Position numbers and translations under genes: made by a program. From contig JAFYVA010000089.1 in the NCBI GenBank assembly GCA_017549325.1, positions 1-26,007 of the forward strand: a DNA stretch of 26,007 nt, read 5' to 3'. The first letter of the stretch is position 1. Each line of letters starts with the position of its first letter. The notes beneath the pieces were generated by a model that saw only the letters and a list, made by a program, of their open reading frames with translations, was not told the origin of the DNA and did no database searches. Positions 5,180 to 12,757 of this stretch are shown one piece after another. This DNA comes from Oscillospiraceae bacterium (GTDB lineage: Bacteria > Bacillota_A > Clostridia > Oscillospirales > Oscillospiraceae).

Positions 5180-5938
5180 ATGAACATCGCCATCATCACC
5201 GGCGCATCCTCCGGCATGGGCCGGGAATTCGTCACCGCCATCGACCGCGCCTTCCCCCTCGACGAGATCTGGGTCATCGCCCGCCGCGCAGAGCGCTTGG
5301 AGGAATTGCGTCCCCTGTGCCGCGCCGCCATCCGTCCCCTGCCTCTCGACCTTTTGGAGCGCGCCTCCTTCGACGCGCTGGAATTCCTCCTCACAGAGCA
5401 CAAGCCCACCGTGCAGGTGCTGGTGAACGCCGCAGGCTTTGGCCTCTTCGGCACTTTCTCGGAGATGGATCGGGCCAAGCAGCTGGACATCATCGACCTC
5501 AACGCCACAGCCCTCACCGCCGTGACCCACCTGTGCCTGCCCTACATCCCCGCCGGCGGCCACATCGTCAACTTAGCCTCCAACTCCTCGTGGCAGCCGG
5601 TGCCCTACATCAATGTCTACGGCGCCTCCAAGGCCTATGTGATGAGCTTCTCCCGCGCCCTCGGCATGGAGCTGCGCCACCGCAAGATTCATGTGATGGC
5701 GGTGGCTCCGGGCTGGATCAAGACGGAGTTTTTCGACACCGCCGTCCACGACGACACCATCCGCTACTACGACCGCTTCTACACCGCTCAGCAGGTGGTG
5801 GACAAGGCCATGCGTGATTTGAAGAAGAAAAAAGCCGTGTCCATCCTCGGTCTCCCCGTCCGGGCGCAGGTGGCCGCCGTGAAACACCTGCCGGTCAGCA
5901 TGGTGATGAAAACATGGTGCCGCCAGCAGGGGAAATAG
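5180..5938 (+). CDS. Short-chain dehydrogenase/reductase (SDR)
   Basis: This 252-residue classical SDR is a soluble NAD(P)-dependent oxidoreductase of unknown substrate. The dinucleotide-binding motif TGASSGMG is at 7-14, the structural NAAG at 83-86, a Ser-rich strand NLASNSS at 131-137 holding the catalytic Ser, and the catalytic Y147-x3-K151 in YGASK. Basic ARR (34-36) after the second strand hints at NADP(H) preference. The C-terminal extension KKKKAVSILGLPVRAQ resembles SDRs of the KR/DltE type. CAGGAGGA precedes the ATG at 5180. The gene sits between two independent promoters and appears monocistronic. No clear hairpin terminator was found before the next gene. Confidence 0.88.
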   Translation: MNIAIITGASSGMGREFVTAIDRAFPLDEIWVIARRAERLEELRPLCRAAIRPLPLDLLERASFDALEFLLTEHKPTVQVLVNAAGFGLFGTFSEMDRAKQLDIIDLNATALTAVTHLCLPYIPAGGHIVNLASNSSWQPVPYINVYGASKAYVMSFSRALGMELRHRKIHVMAVAPGWIKTEFFDTAVHDDTIRYYDRFYTAQQVVDKAMRDLKKKKAVSILGLPVRAQVAAVKHLPVSMVMKTWCRQQGK

Positions 5939-5997
5939 CGCGCCGCTTTGTGCATAATGCCATGCGATTTTTCTTCTCTCCTCCGCGCCGCTCCCTC

Positions 5998-6026
5998 TTT
6001 ACAAGGTATCGACAATCTGTGATAAT
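5998..6026 (+). promoter_or_regulatory. Sigma-A promoter of UroD-family gene
   Basis: TTTACA (5998-6003), a 17-bp spacer and GATAAT (6021-6026) with an upstream TG at 6018-6019. The leader is about 30 nt. Confidence 0.7.
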
Positions 6027-6061
6027 AGAGACAACACGATCAACGAAGGAGGCCGTTATGT

Positions 6062-7333
6062 ATGGATCCCAAGAATATGCCCGCGCCCGATCCCAAGCTC
6101 TTTGAGCGACTCAAGCTGCTGGACGACACACTGCACTATCGCCCCACCGACCACGTGCCCGTGGCGCCCATGGTACAGTACCTGCCCATCACCCTGTACG
6201 GCGAGACCACCATCGAGGAGGCCATGATGGACTACGGTAAGGCCGAGAGCAGCTGGATCCGCTACCACATGGAGTATCAGCCCGACTTTGCATGGGCTCC
6301 CCAGTCCATCTTCCCCGGCGCACCGCTGGACGTGCTGGACTGCCGGTTCATCCGCTGGCCCGGCAAGCATCTGGCCGACCCCAACGCCCCCTTCCAGGTG
6401 GTGGACCGCGAGGACGGCTACATGGGCCCCGAGGAGTATCTGGAGTACGCCGAGGACCCCACCGGCTTCATCATGCGTAAGATCCTGCCCCGCCATTACG
6501 GCGCACTGAAGGGTCTGGAGATGGTGGATTTCTCCAACTCCGTGTGGCAGGGCGGCCTCTACAGCATGATCCCCTGCGGCCTGCCCCCCGTCAAGGCGGC
6601 CTTCGGCGCACTGATGGAGGCCGGCGAGAAGATGATGGCCATGGCCCAGTCCGGCGGCAAGATCATGGGCACGCTGGCCGGCATGGGCTGGCCCTCCCTG
6701 TGCGATCAGGCGGCCACCGCCCCCTTTGACGTGTTCAACGATACGCTCCGCGGCTTCATGAACACCACCATGGATATGATCGAGTACCCCGACGAGCTGC
6801 TGGCGGCACTGGAGACCTGTACCAAGGTGCAGGTGCGTTCCATCAAGAACCTCTTCGCCACCCAGCCCTTCGTGAAGAACGTGGTGTTCTTCCTCCACAA
6901 CGGTTTCGACTCCTTCATGTCCCGCGAGCAGTTCCAGACCTTCTACTGGCCCGGCCTGAAGGCCTGCGTGGAGGCCGTCATCGAATGCGGCGGCATCCCC
7001 AACCTGTACATCGAGGACAAATACGACAGCAAGATGGACATCGTGGTCAACGATCTGCCCGCCGGCAAGTGCATCCTGACCCTCATCGGCTGCGATGTGG
7101 AGAAGTGGAAGGACGCCTGCCACGGCAAGCACGCCCTCTCCGGCGGTCTCGACGGCGTCCTGCTGGCCTACGGCGAGCCCGAGCAGGTCAAGCAGCACGT
7201 GGTGCAGACGCTGGATCTGTGGGCACCCGGCGGCGGCTATATTATGAACGGCAACGTCAGCATCGACCGGGCCAAGCCGGAGAATCTCCGCGCTCTGTTC
7301 GACACCGCCCGCAGCTACAGCCAGAAGTTCTGA
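6062..7333 (+). CDS. Uroporphyrinogen decarboxylase-family protein (MtaA/CmuA-like, substrate unknown)
   Basis: This 423-residue protein has the UroD/methyltransferase TIM-barrel character: RPTDHVPVAP near the N-terminus (about 27-36), SVWQGGLYS mid-protein and the C-terminal segment APGGGYIMNGNVSID. It is longer than true HemE (about 350), and the family includes corrinoid-linked methyltransferases. The zinc-binding H-x-C...C of MtaA is not evident, so substrate and even methyl transfer remain open. AAGGAGG (6046-6052) is nine bases from the chosen ATG. An out-of-frame ATG at 6058, whose frame closes at 6105, is too near the ribosome site. It converges on the Liv-type importer and shares a bidirectional terminator with it, so a functional link is possible but unproven. 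Confidence 0.8.
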   Translation: MDPKNMPAPDPKLFERLKLLDDTLHYRPTDHVPVAPMVQYLPITLYGETTIEEAMMDYGKAESSWIRYHMEYQPDFAWAPQSIFPGAPLDVLDCRFIRWPGKHLADPNAPFQVVDREDGYMGPEEYLEYAEDPTGFIMRKILPRHYGALKGLEMVDFSNSVWQGGLYSMIPCGLPPVKAAFGALMEAGEKMMAMAQSGGKIMGTLAGMGWPSLCDQAATAPFDVFNDTLRGFMNTTMDMIEYPDELLAALETCTKVQVRSIKNLFATQPFVKNVVFFLHNGFDSFMSREQFQTFYWPGLKACVEAVIECGGIPNLYIEDKYDSKMDIVVNDLPAGKCILTLIGCDVEKWKDACHGKHALSGGLDGVLLAYGEPEQVKQHVVQTLDLWAPGGGYIMNGNVSIDRAKPENLRALFDTARSYSQKF

Positions 7334-7340
7334 ATTAAGC

Positions 7341-7376
7341 AAAAAAAGAACGGCCCGTGAGGGTCGTTCTTTTTTT
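7341..7376. terminator. Bidirectional terminator between UroD-family gene and livM
   Basis: An A run and AGAACGGCCC pair with GGGTCGTTCT and a T run around GTGA, with one wobble pair. It serves the plus-strand gene and the minus-strand liv operon. Confidence 0.9.
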
Positions 7377-7382
7377 GTTGCG

Positions 7383-8366
7383 TTATTCCTTGGAGAAGCG
7401 CTTCTGAGACAGGATCTCGAAGTTGAACTTCTTCTGCAGCGTACCGAGAATGCCATCGGGCAGGAACAGGATCACCAGAATGGCGATGAAGCCAAGGATT
7501 ATATTGGACCAGCCGGGATAGGCCGCCAGCACCTCGGAGAGGAGGATGTACACCACGGAACCCACGATGGGGCCGGCCATGGTGCCGATACCGCCGATGA
7601 TGACGATGAACACCACCGCCACCGTCCAGCTGTTGCCGAAGCCGGAGTTGGGATAGATACTGACATTGTTGAGGAAGTACCAGCCGCCGGCCAGCGCCGT
7701 GAAGAAGCCGGCCACCACGAAGCAGATGAGCTTGGACTTGAAGATGTTCACGCCCACGGAGGAGGCGGCATCGGGATCGTCGCGCATGGCGGTGAGGCCA
7801 AGGCCCAGCTTGGAGTTGAGGAGCAGGTACACCGTCACGATGGCGCCCACGCAGATGATGAGCGCCACCATGTAGATGATGGTACGGTCGGAGGGACGGC
7901 CCATAACGGCCATACCGCCGCCCTGATTGACGAACTTCCAGCTGAGGAAGAAGGTCTTGAGTGCCTCGGCGATGACCCACGTGGCGATGGCGAAGTACAT
8001 ACCGCGCATACGGAAGAGGATGATGGCCAGCACCAGTGCAAGCGCGGCACCGATGACGCCGCCCACCAGCAGACCGACCCAGTAGGAGGTGAGGTAGGTG
8101 GCGGTCATGACGGCCATGGAGTATCCGGCGATACCCACGAAGGCCTGCTGACCGAGGCTGGTCATGCCCGTGTAGCCGCTCATGAGATTCCACACCACGG
8201 CCATGGCGCAGTAGAGGAACATACGGATAAGGATACGGCGGATGTTGTTGTCACCCACAAAGCCGATGACCACCAGAGCGGCCACGATGGCGATGCAGAC
8301 GATCAACTGCACGCGGCCGTTGAGGACGCGGACACCCTGACGGGAGGAGGTTTCGTTTTTCTTCAT
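7383..8366 (-). CDS. livM: Liv-type ABC transporter permease LivM
   Basis: This 327-residue integral membrane permease is of the branched-chain amino acid (HAAT) type, with about nine or ten hydrophobic segments. Characteristic stretches are MSGYTGMTSLGQQAF (about 62-76) and the coupling region GLGLTAMRDDPDAASSVGVN. LivM pairs with LivH to form the channel driven by LivG/LivF. It is the last gene of a minus-strand operon, 18 bases after livH, with GGAGGAG before its ATG. The start at 8366 is supported by that ribosome site and a basic N-terminus. The cargo need not be leucine, isoleucine or valine, since this class also moves amides, urea and other small organics. Confidence 0.92.
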   Translation of the reverse strand: MKKNETSSRQGVRVLNGRVQLIVCIAIVAALVVIGFVGDNNIRRILIRMFLYCAMAVVWNLMSGYTGMTSLGQQAFVGIAGYSMAVMTATYLTSYWVGLLVGGVIGAALALVLAIILFRMRGMYFAIATWVIAEALKTFFLSWKFVNQGGGMAVMGRPSDRTIIYMVALIICVGAIVTVYLLLNSKLGLGLTAMRDDPDAASSVGVNIFKSKLICFVVAGFFTALAGGWYFLNNVSIYPNSGFGNSWTVAVVFIVIIGGIGTMAGPIVGSVVYILLSEVLAAYPGWSNIILGFIAILVILFLPDGILGTLQKKFNFEILSQKRFSKE

Positions 8367-8384
8367 TGTTCGTCTCCTCCTTTC

Positions 8385-9221
8385 TTACTTGGAAAACAGG
8401 CCCTGAGGACGGACAGCCAGCATGAGGATCAGCAGGATGTAGCTGATCAGCGTACCGTACTGTGCGCCGCCGATGACCTGAGCCAGACCGAACACGAGGC
8501 CGGCCACCAGCGTACCGGGAATGGAGCCCATACCGCCGATGACCACCACGCCGAAGGCGATCAGCAGATACGCGCCGCCCGAGCTGGGATAGAAGGTCCA
8601 GCGCATACCCACGCCCAGGCCCGCCACAGCGGCGGTGGCCATGGCGATACCGAGGGCGATGGCGTAGGTCTTTTTGACGCTGACGCCCATGAGAGAGGCA
8701 GCCGTGGTATCGTCGGAGGTGGCGCGGATGGCGCGGCCCATATAGGTCTTACGCAGGAACACCGTGAGGATCAGGATGGTCAAGAGGGAGATGCCAAAGA
8801 CGATCAGATCCAGCACGGGGAGATAGAGTTTGCCGAACAGGGGGATGGTGGCGGTGTTGTAGGCCACATTGGCGCGCTGTGCGTCTGCGGTGAACAGCAG
8901 CAGCAGCGCATCCTGAATGATAATGGACAAACCGAAGGTCACCAGCAGCGCAGGCTCGGAGCCCTGCAGCATGACGCGGTTGATCAGCACCGTCTGCAGC
9001 ACCACGCCGATGAGGAACATCAAGGGCACGGTGATGATGAGGGTGACGATGGGGTCCACGCCCAGCCACTGGGCCAGCATGGTGGAGGCGAAGGCGCCCA
9101 TGATGATGAACTCACCGTGGGCCAGGTTCGTCAGCTTCACGATGCCGAACATCATGGTCATACCGACACCCAGCAGGGCGTAGATACCGCCCAACAAAAT
9201 ACCGTTAATCAAATATTGCAT
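8385..9221 (-). CDS. livH: Liv-type ABC transporter permease LivH
   Basis: This 278-residue membrane permease has about eight hydrophobic helices. The family's N-terminal GILLGGIYALLGVGMTMMFG (7-26) and NLAHGEF (32-38) are present, as is the coupling loop GRAIRATSDDTTAASLMGV. The C-terminus ends in RPQGLFSK, usual for LivH. It lies 15 bases after livF and 18 before livM, with AAGGAGG ahead of the ATG. It should form a heterodimer with LivM in the cytoplasmic membrane. Confidence 0.93.
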   Translation of the reverse strand: MQYLINGILLGGIYALLGVGMTMMFGIVKLTNLAHGEFIIMGAFASTMLAQWLGVDPIVTLIITVPLMFLIGVVLQTVLINRVMLQGSEPALLVTFGLSIIIQDALLLLFTADAQRANVAYNTATIPLFGKLYLPVLDLIVFGISLLTILILTVFLRKTYMGRAIRATSDDTTAASLMGVSVKKTYAIALGIAMATAAVAGLGVGMRWTFYPSSGGAYLLIAFGVVVIGGMGSIPGTLVAGLVFGLAQVIGGAQYGTLISYILLILMLAVRPQGLFSK

Positions 9222-9236
9222 ACTGCCACACCCTCC

Positions 9237-9950
9237 TTACAGACCGAAGTAGGCGGCCTTGATCTCGTCCTCGCCCAACTCCTTGGACAGGCCCGAGAGC
9301 ACGGTTTTGCCCTTGAGCATCACCGTGGCGAACTCGCCGGTGCGGATGGCGCGGTTGGTATCCTGCTCCACCAGCACAACCGTCATGCCCGCCTTGTTGA
9401 TCTCGCGGATACGGGCATAGATGTCCTTGATGACGGTGGGGGCCAGACCCAGCGAGATCTCGTCGAAGAGGATGCACTCGGGGTTGGTCATCAGGGCGCG
9501 GCCCACGGCCACCATCTGGCGCTGACCGCCGGAGAGGGAGCCGGCCAGATCGTTGCGCTTCTCCTTCAGTACGGGGAAGAGCTCATACACGCGCTCAAGG
9601 GACTCCTTGGCCTTGGCGCGGACGTGCTTGGGATAGCTGCCCATGATGAGGTTGTCCTCCACCGTCATGCGGATGAAGCAGCGGCTGCCCTGAGGCACGA
9701 GGGAGAGGCCGCGGGTGACGATCTTCTCAGCGGGGAGACCTGTGATGTCCTCACCCTTGAAATAGATCTTACCGGCGCTGGGCTTGTGGACGCCGGCGAT
9801 GGTGTCCATCAGCGTGGACTTACCGGCGCCGTTGGCGCCGATGACGGAGACGATCTTACCCTCAGGCACTTCCAGAGAGGCAGACTCCACAGCCAGGAAG
9901 TCACCGTACTTGGCCTGCACATTCTCCACTTTCAGGATCATATCACTCAT
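9237..9950 (-). CDS. livF: Liv-type ABC transporter ATPase LivF
   Basis: This 237-residue nucleotide-binding subunit has Walker A GANGAGKST (38-46), Q-loop near VPQGSR, ABC signature LSGGQ (139-143), Walker B ILFDE (160-164) and H-loop replaced by Q in VEQDT, as often in LivF. The start at 9950 was preferred over an upstream GTG (9962) because GGGAGGTG lies about ten bases before it and homologues begin near this Met. This start overlaps the end of livG by eight bases, indicating translational coupling. A further ATG at 9941 is also possible. Confidence 0.92.
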   Translation of the reverse strand: MSDMILKVENVQAKYGDFLAVESASLEVPEGKIVSVIGANGAGKSTLMDTIAGVHKPSAGKIYFKGEDITGLPAEKIVTRGLSLVPQGSRCFIRMTVEDNLIMGSYPKHVRAKAKESLERVYELFPVLKEKRNDLAGSLSGGQRQMVAVGRALMTNPECILFDEISLGLAPTVIKDIYARIREINKAGMTVVLVEQDTNRAIRTGEFATVMLKGKTVLSGLSKELGEDEIKAAYFGL

Positions 9951-10674
9951 CGTCTTCCACACCTCCCAGATACACTTCCTCCACCAGCTTGGAGTTCATG
10001 ACCTCCAGAGGCTTACCCACGATCAGGTTGCTGCCCTGTGCCATGCACATCAGCGTATCGGTGGATTCCACCATGGTCTGGATCACGTGCTCGATCCAGA
10101 TGATGGAGTAGCCCTCGGCCTTCAGCTTGGCCACCATTTTCATGACGTCCTGCACCTCGGCCTCGGTCAGGCCGGCGGCCACCTCGTCCAGCAGCAGCAG
10201 CTTGGGCTCGGTGCCCAGTGCGCGGGCGATCTCCAGACGCTTGCGGTCCAGCAGCGTCAGCTCACCGGCACGGACTTCGCGCTTGTCGTACAGCTCCGTC
10301 AGCTTCAGTGCCTCCAGTGCCACACGGCGGCCTTCTTTTTCACTGTGGCCGGCGCCGTGAACGGCGGCGACGAGACAGTTTTCATAAACGCTCATGCCCT
10401 CGAAGGGACGGGGCACCTGATAGGTGCGGCCAATACCCAGACGGCAGCGATCGTTTGCTTTCATCTTTGTAACATTTTTGCCATCGTAGATGATCTCGCC
10501 CTGGGTGGGCATGATCAGACCGATGAGGGCGTTGAACATGGTGGTCTTACCGCAGCCGTTGGGGCCGATAACACCGTAGACCTCGCCCTTTTTGACCTCG
10601 AAACTTAGGTCGTTGAGGATGCGAACGCGGCCGTAACCGGCGTTCACGTTCTTAAAACTCAGGATGGTATCCAT
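9943..10674 (-). CDS. livG: Liv-type ABC transporter ATPase LivG
   Basis: This 243-residue nucleotide-binding subunit has Walker A GPNGCGKT (37-44), Q-loop Q86 in TYQVPRPF and Walker B LLLLDE (159-164), with the H-loop in WIEHV. The signature is LTLLDRKRLE (139-148) rather than LSGGQ. LivG proteins vary at this site, so it is probably a subgroup trait, not a defect. GGAGGGAAAA immediately precedes the ATG. It is separated from the binding-protein gene by about 100 bases containing a GC-rich hairpin. That is typical of operons in which the binding protein is made in excess. Confidence 0.92.
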   Translation of the reverse strand: MDTILSFKNVNAGYGRVRILNDLSFEVKKGEVYGVIGPNGCGKTTMFNALIGLIMPTQGEIIYDGKNVTKMKANDRCRLGIGRTYQVPRPFEGMSVYENCLVAAVHGAGHSEKEGRRVALEALKLTELYDKREVRAGELTLLDRKRLEIARALGTEPKLLLLDEVAAGLTEAEVQDVMKMVAKLKAEGYSIIWIEHVIQTMVESTDTLMCMAQGSNLIVGKPLEVMNSKLVEEVYLGGVEDDE

Positions 10675-10701
10675 TTTTCCCTCCTACATTGAGGAACCAA
10701 A

Positions 10702-10731
10702 TCGGGCGGGGAGAATACTCCCCCCGCCCGA
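10702..10731 (-). terminator. GC-rich hairpin between binding-protein gene and livG (attenuator-like)
   Basis: TCGGGCGGGGAG (702-713 of the 10,000s) pairs with CTCCCCCCGCCCGA (718-731) around AATA, with two bulged C residues. On the minus-strand RNA it is followed by ATTTGGTT, a weak U tract. It is likely a partial terminator or 3' stabiliser that lets the binding protein be expressed above the membrane genes. Confidence 0.65.
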
Positions 10732-10772
10732 ACGGTCAAAATTTACAACAGTAAAATTTACGCGTTTTCCAA

Positions 10773-12059
10773 TTACTTGCTGGTGGCGTTGCCGGCAACA
10801 TACTCGCCGGTGACGGGCACCTCGGGATAGACGGTGTTGTCAATGATCTTCAGGGTCAGAGCGCCGTCGATCATCTGCCACTGGCCGCCGCCGATGACGG
10901 TGTTGGAGTAGGTCAGGTTGCCCATGGTCTGGTCATACTTGATGGGGCCGACGATGGTGGTGGTGTCCAGAGCCTTCATAGCGTCGCGGACAGCAGCCTT
11001 ATCGGTGGTACCGGCCTTCTGGAAGGCCTGAACAGCCAGCTCCAGAGCGGCATAGGCATAGCCGGCGGGCTGAGGCATATTGCGGCCGTTGTCAGCCTTG
11101 TAAGCAGCACCCAGCTCCTCGCAGGAGACGCCGGTCAGAGCGGAGGTGTAGGGGTTGGTGGGAGCCCACCAGACCTCGGTCATGATGCCCAGGCCCTTGT
11201 CCTCCAGAACACCGATGTCGCCCTCCAGCAGGCAGCACTTACCCATGGTGACGCAGCCAACCTCGATGCCGGCAGCGATGACCTGAGTGTACAGGTTCAG
11301 GAAATCCGGGGGAATGTTGGTACCGGCCAGGATGTCGATATCCTGCTCTTTGTAGGTGTTGACGATGTTGGTGAAGTCAGTGGTGCCGGAGGGATACTGA
11401 CCGGGATCGACCAGTACATAGCCGTCCTTCTCCAGGTTGGCGGTGAAGATGCTGTACCAAGCGGAGCCGTCAGCGTCGTTGGCGAAAGCAAGACCGACCT
11501 TGGCGCCGGTGTTGGGCAGATAGCCGGCAGCAGCCCACAGGGCCTTGTACTGCTCATAGACCTTCTCGATGGTCCAGAAAGCGTGAGCGGTCCACTCACC
11601 GGAACCGGCCAGGTTGCCGGCCACGGGGTTGACGGGAGCCTGGATGGCGATGCAGGGCACGCCGTAGGCCTCAGCGGTGTTCATCACGGGGATGACGGTC
11701 TCGGGAGTCTGGATGGCGATGATCATGTCCACCTCATCCTCGTCGCACAGCTTGGCGGCCATTTCGCCGCAGGTGTTGGAGTCGGACTTGGAGTCGTAGG
11801 TGATCACGTCGAAGGTGTACTTGGCGCCGTCGATGTCGATGCCGCCCAGAGTCTCGTTGACATAGCTCTCGATGGCAGCCACGACCCAGTCGCAGCCCTC
11901 GCAGTTACCGGCCAGAGGACGGGTGTTGGGGTTGACATAGCCCACCTTGATGGTGCCGCCGGTGGCAGCGCCGTCGTCAGAGGCGGGAGCCTTCTCGCCG
12001 CAGGCCACGATGCCGAAGCACATAACCAGAGCCAGAATCAGTGCAAGAAACTTTTTCAT
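10773..12059 (-). CDS. Type 1 periplasmic-binding-like lipoprotein (LivJ/LivK-like)
   Basis: This 428-residue extracellular substrate-binding lipoprotein has a signal peptide and lipobox GIVAC with lipidated C20. The mature chain starts CGEKAPA, followed by a flexible acidic linker and a two-lobed HAAT-family domain from about 32: IKVGYVNPNTRPLAG, VDMIIAIQTPE, GVPCIAIQAP and IDILAGTN. The start at 12059 was chosen because it gives a proper signal peptide and has GAGAGGAG upstream; the frame extends further without signal features. It heads the liv operon. Binding-site residues do not obviously match leucine-binding proteins (GNCEGCDW occupies the first ligand loop), so the ligand is unknown. 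Its leader is nearly identical to those of two unrelated binding proteins in this window. Confidence 0.9.
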   Translation of the reverse strand: MKKFLALILALVMCFGIVACGEKAPASDDGAATGGTIKVGYVNPNTRPLAGNCEGCDWVVAAIESYVNETLGGIDIDGAKYTFDVITYDSKSDSNTCGEMAAKLCDEDEVDMIIAIQTPETVIPVMNTAEAYGVPCIAIQAPVNPVAGNLAGSGEWTAHAFWTIEKVYEQYKALWAAAGYLPNTGAKVGLAFANDADGSAWYSIFTANLEKDGYVLVDPGQYPSGTTDFTNIVNTYKEQDIDILAGTNIPPDFLNLYTQVIAAGIEVGCVTMGKCCLLEGDIGVLEDKGLGIMTEVWWAPTNPYTSALTGVSCEELGAAYKADNGRNMPQPAGYAYAALELAVQAFQKAGTTDKAAVRDAMKALDTTTIVGPIKYDQTMGNLTYSNTVIGGGQWQMIDGALTLKIIDNTVYPEVPVTGEYVAGNATSK

Positions 12060-12136
12060 ACTGTTTTCTCCTCTCAGAATTTGCGTCTCTTCTCTTCTCA
12101 AACTCAAAAATAGACGCACCTTTTCAGGTTACTTTC

Positions 12137-12165
12137 ATATTATCAAATTGTTGAAAAAATATCAA
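12137..12165 (-). promoter_or_regulatory. Promoter of liv operon
   Basis: On the minus strand TTGATA (12165-12160), a 17-bp spacer and TAATAT (12142-12137). The surrounding 100 bases are AT-rich compared with the genes. Confidence 0.65.
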
Positions 12166-12184
12166 TGAACGAATGTTACAAAAT

Positions 12185-12203
12185 TAACAGTTCTTCCCTG
12201 TTA
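12185..12203. promoter_or_regulatory. Perfect inverted repeat upstream of liv promoter
   Basis: TAACAG-N7-CTGTTA is centred at 12194, about 64 bases upstream of the predicted liv start. It could be an activator site or a weak terminator-like hairpin. No matching copy was seen elsewhere in the window. Confidence 0.35.
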
Positions 12204-12287
12204 TAAAGGTATAGAGATGTGACACTATCCCCTTCTTGTATCAACTTTTTCTCCCCCTTCCCCTCCTGCGGCGGACGGAAATTCCCG

Positions 12288-12317
12288 TTGCATTTTTACC
12301 CTCCCTTGGTGTATAAT
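12288..12317 (+). promoter_or_regulatory. Sigma-A promoter of SnoaL-like gene
   Basis: TTGCAT (12288-12293), an 18-bp spacer and consensus TATAAT (12312-12317), about 30 bases before the start codon. Confidence 0.75.
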
Positions 12318-12348
12318 CATTCCAACACATGATAGGAGGGTCTACACC

Positions 12349-12675
12349 ATGACCAATAAGGAAATCGTACTGAATTTCTACCGTGACTTCTGGAACGCCC
12401 ACGATGTCTCCACCGTGGCACAGTTCGTCCACGAGGACTACATCCAGCACAATCCCAATGTGGAGCAGGGCCGTCAGGGTCTGGTGAATTTCGTCACCAA
12501 CATCTTCTTCAAGCGCGAGGCCAAGCACGACATCCAGTTGGCGCTGGAGGACGGCGATCTGGTGGCCGTCCATGTCTATGTCACCTTCAACGACGGGGCC
12601 AAGGCCGTGGTCACCGACATCTACCGTCTGGAAAACGGCATCATCGTCGAGCACTGGGACAGCGTGCAGAAGTAA
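12349..12675 (+). CDS. SnoaL/NTF2-like small protein
   Basis: This 108-residue protein has the cone-shaped alpha+beta fold of the SnoaL-like polyketide cyclase / ketosteroid-isomerase superfamily. Visible family features are FYRDFWNAHDVSTVAQFVHEDY near the start, here as FYRDFWN (9-15) and VHEDYIQHNP (27-36). The closing beta strands are VAVHVYVTF, DIYRLENGIIVEHWD (89-103). Members include enzymes and non-enzymatic ligand binders, so no reaction can be named. It is complete at the usual length, follows ATAGGAGGG, has its own promoter and ends at a bidirectional terminator. It looks monocistronic and its neighbours do not suggest a role. Confidence 0.88.
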   Translation: MTNKEIVLNFYRDFWNAHDVSTVAQFVHEDYIQHNPNVEQGRQGLVNFVTNIFFKREAKHDIQLALEDGDLVAVHVYVTFNDGAKAVVTDIYRLENGIIVEHWDSVQK

Positions 12676-12688
12676 CATCACTGGGAAG

Positions 12689-12725
12689 AAAAAAATCCCC
12701 GCTCCGTGGAGCGGGGATTTTTTAT
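12689..12725. terminator. Bidirectional terminator between SnoaL-like gene and dctP
   Basis: A-run plus ATCCCCGCTCC pairs with GGAGCGGGGAT plus T-run. A/T tracts on both flanks serve the plus-strand gene and the minus-strand TRAP operon. Confidence 0.95.
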
Positions 12726-12757
12726 TGCTTTAGCAGTTGGGTTTGGATCGGTTCCAA

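Noticed and set aside
6058..6105. A 15-codon frame starting at ATG 6058, overlapping the UroD-family start
   Set aside because: Only five bases separate it from the AAGGAGG core while the ATG at 6062 has ideal spacing; it is probably an accidental overlap.
12275..12288. Imperfect palindrome ACGGAAATTCCCGT upstream of the SnoaL-like gene at a similar distance as the three Crp/Fnr-type sites
   Set aside because: The half-sites do not resemble the others and the promoter has its own usable -35, so it was not included in the proposed regulon.
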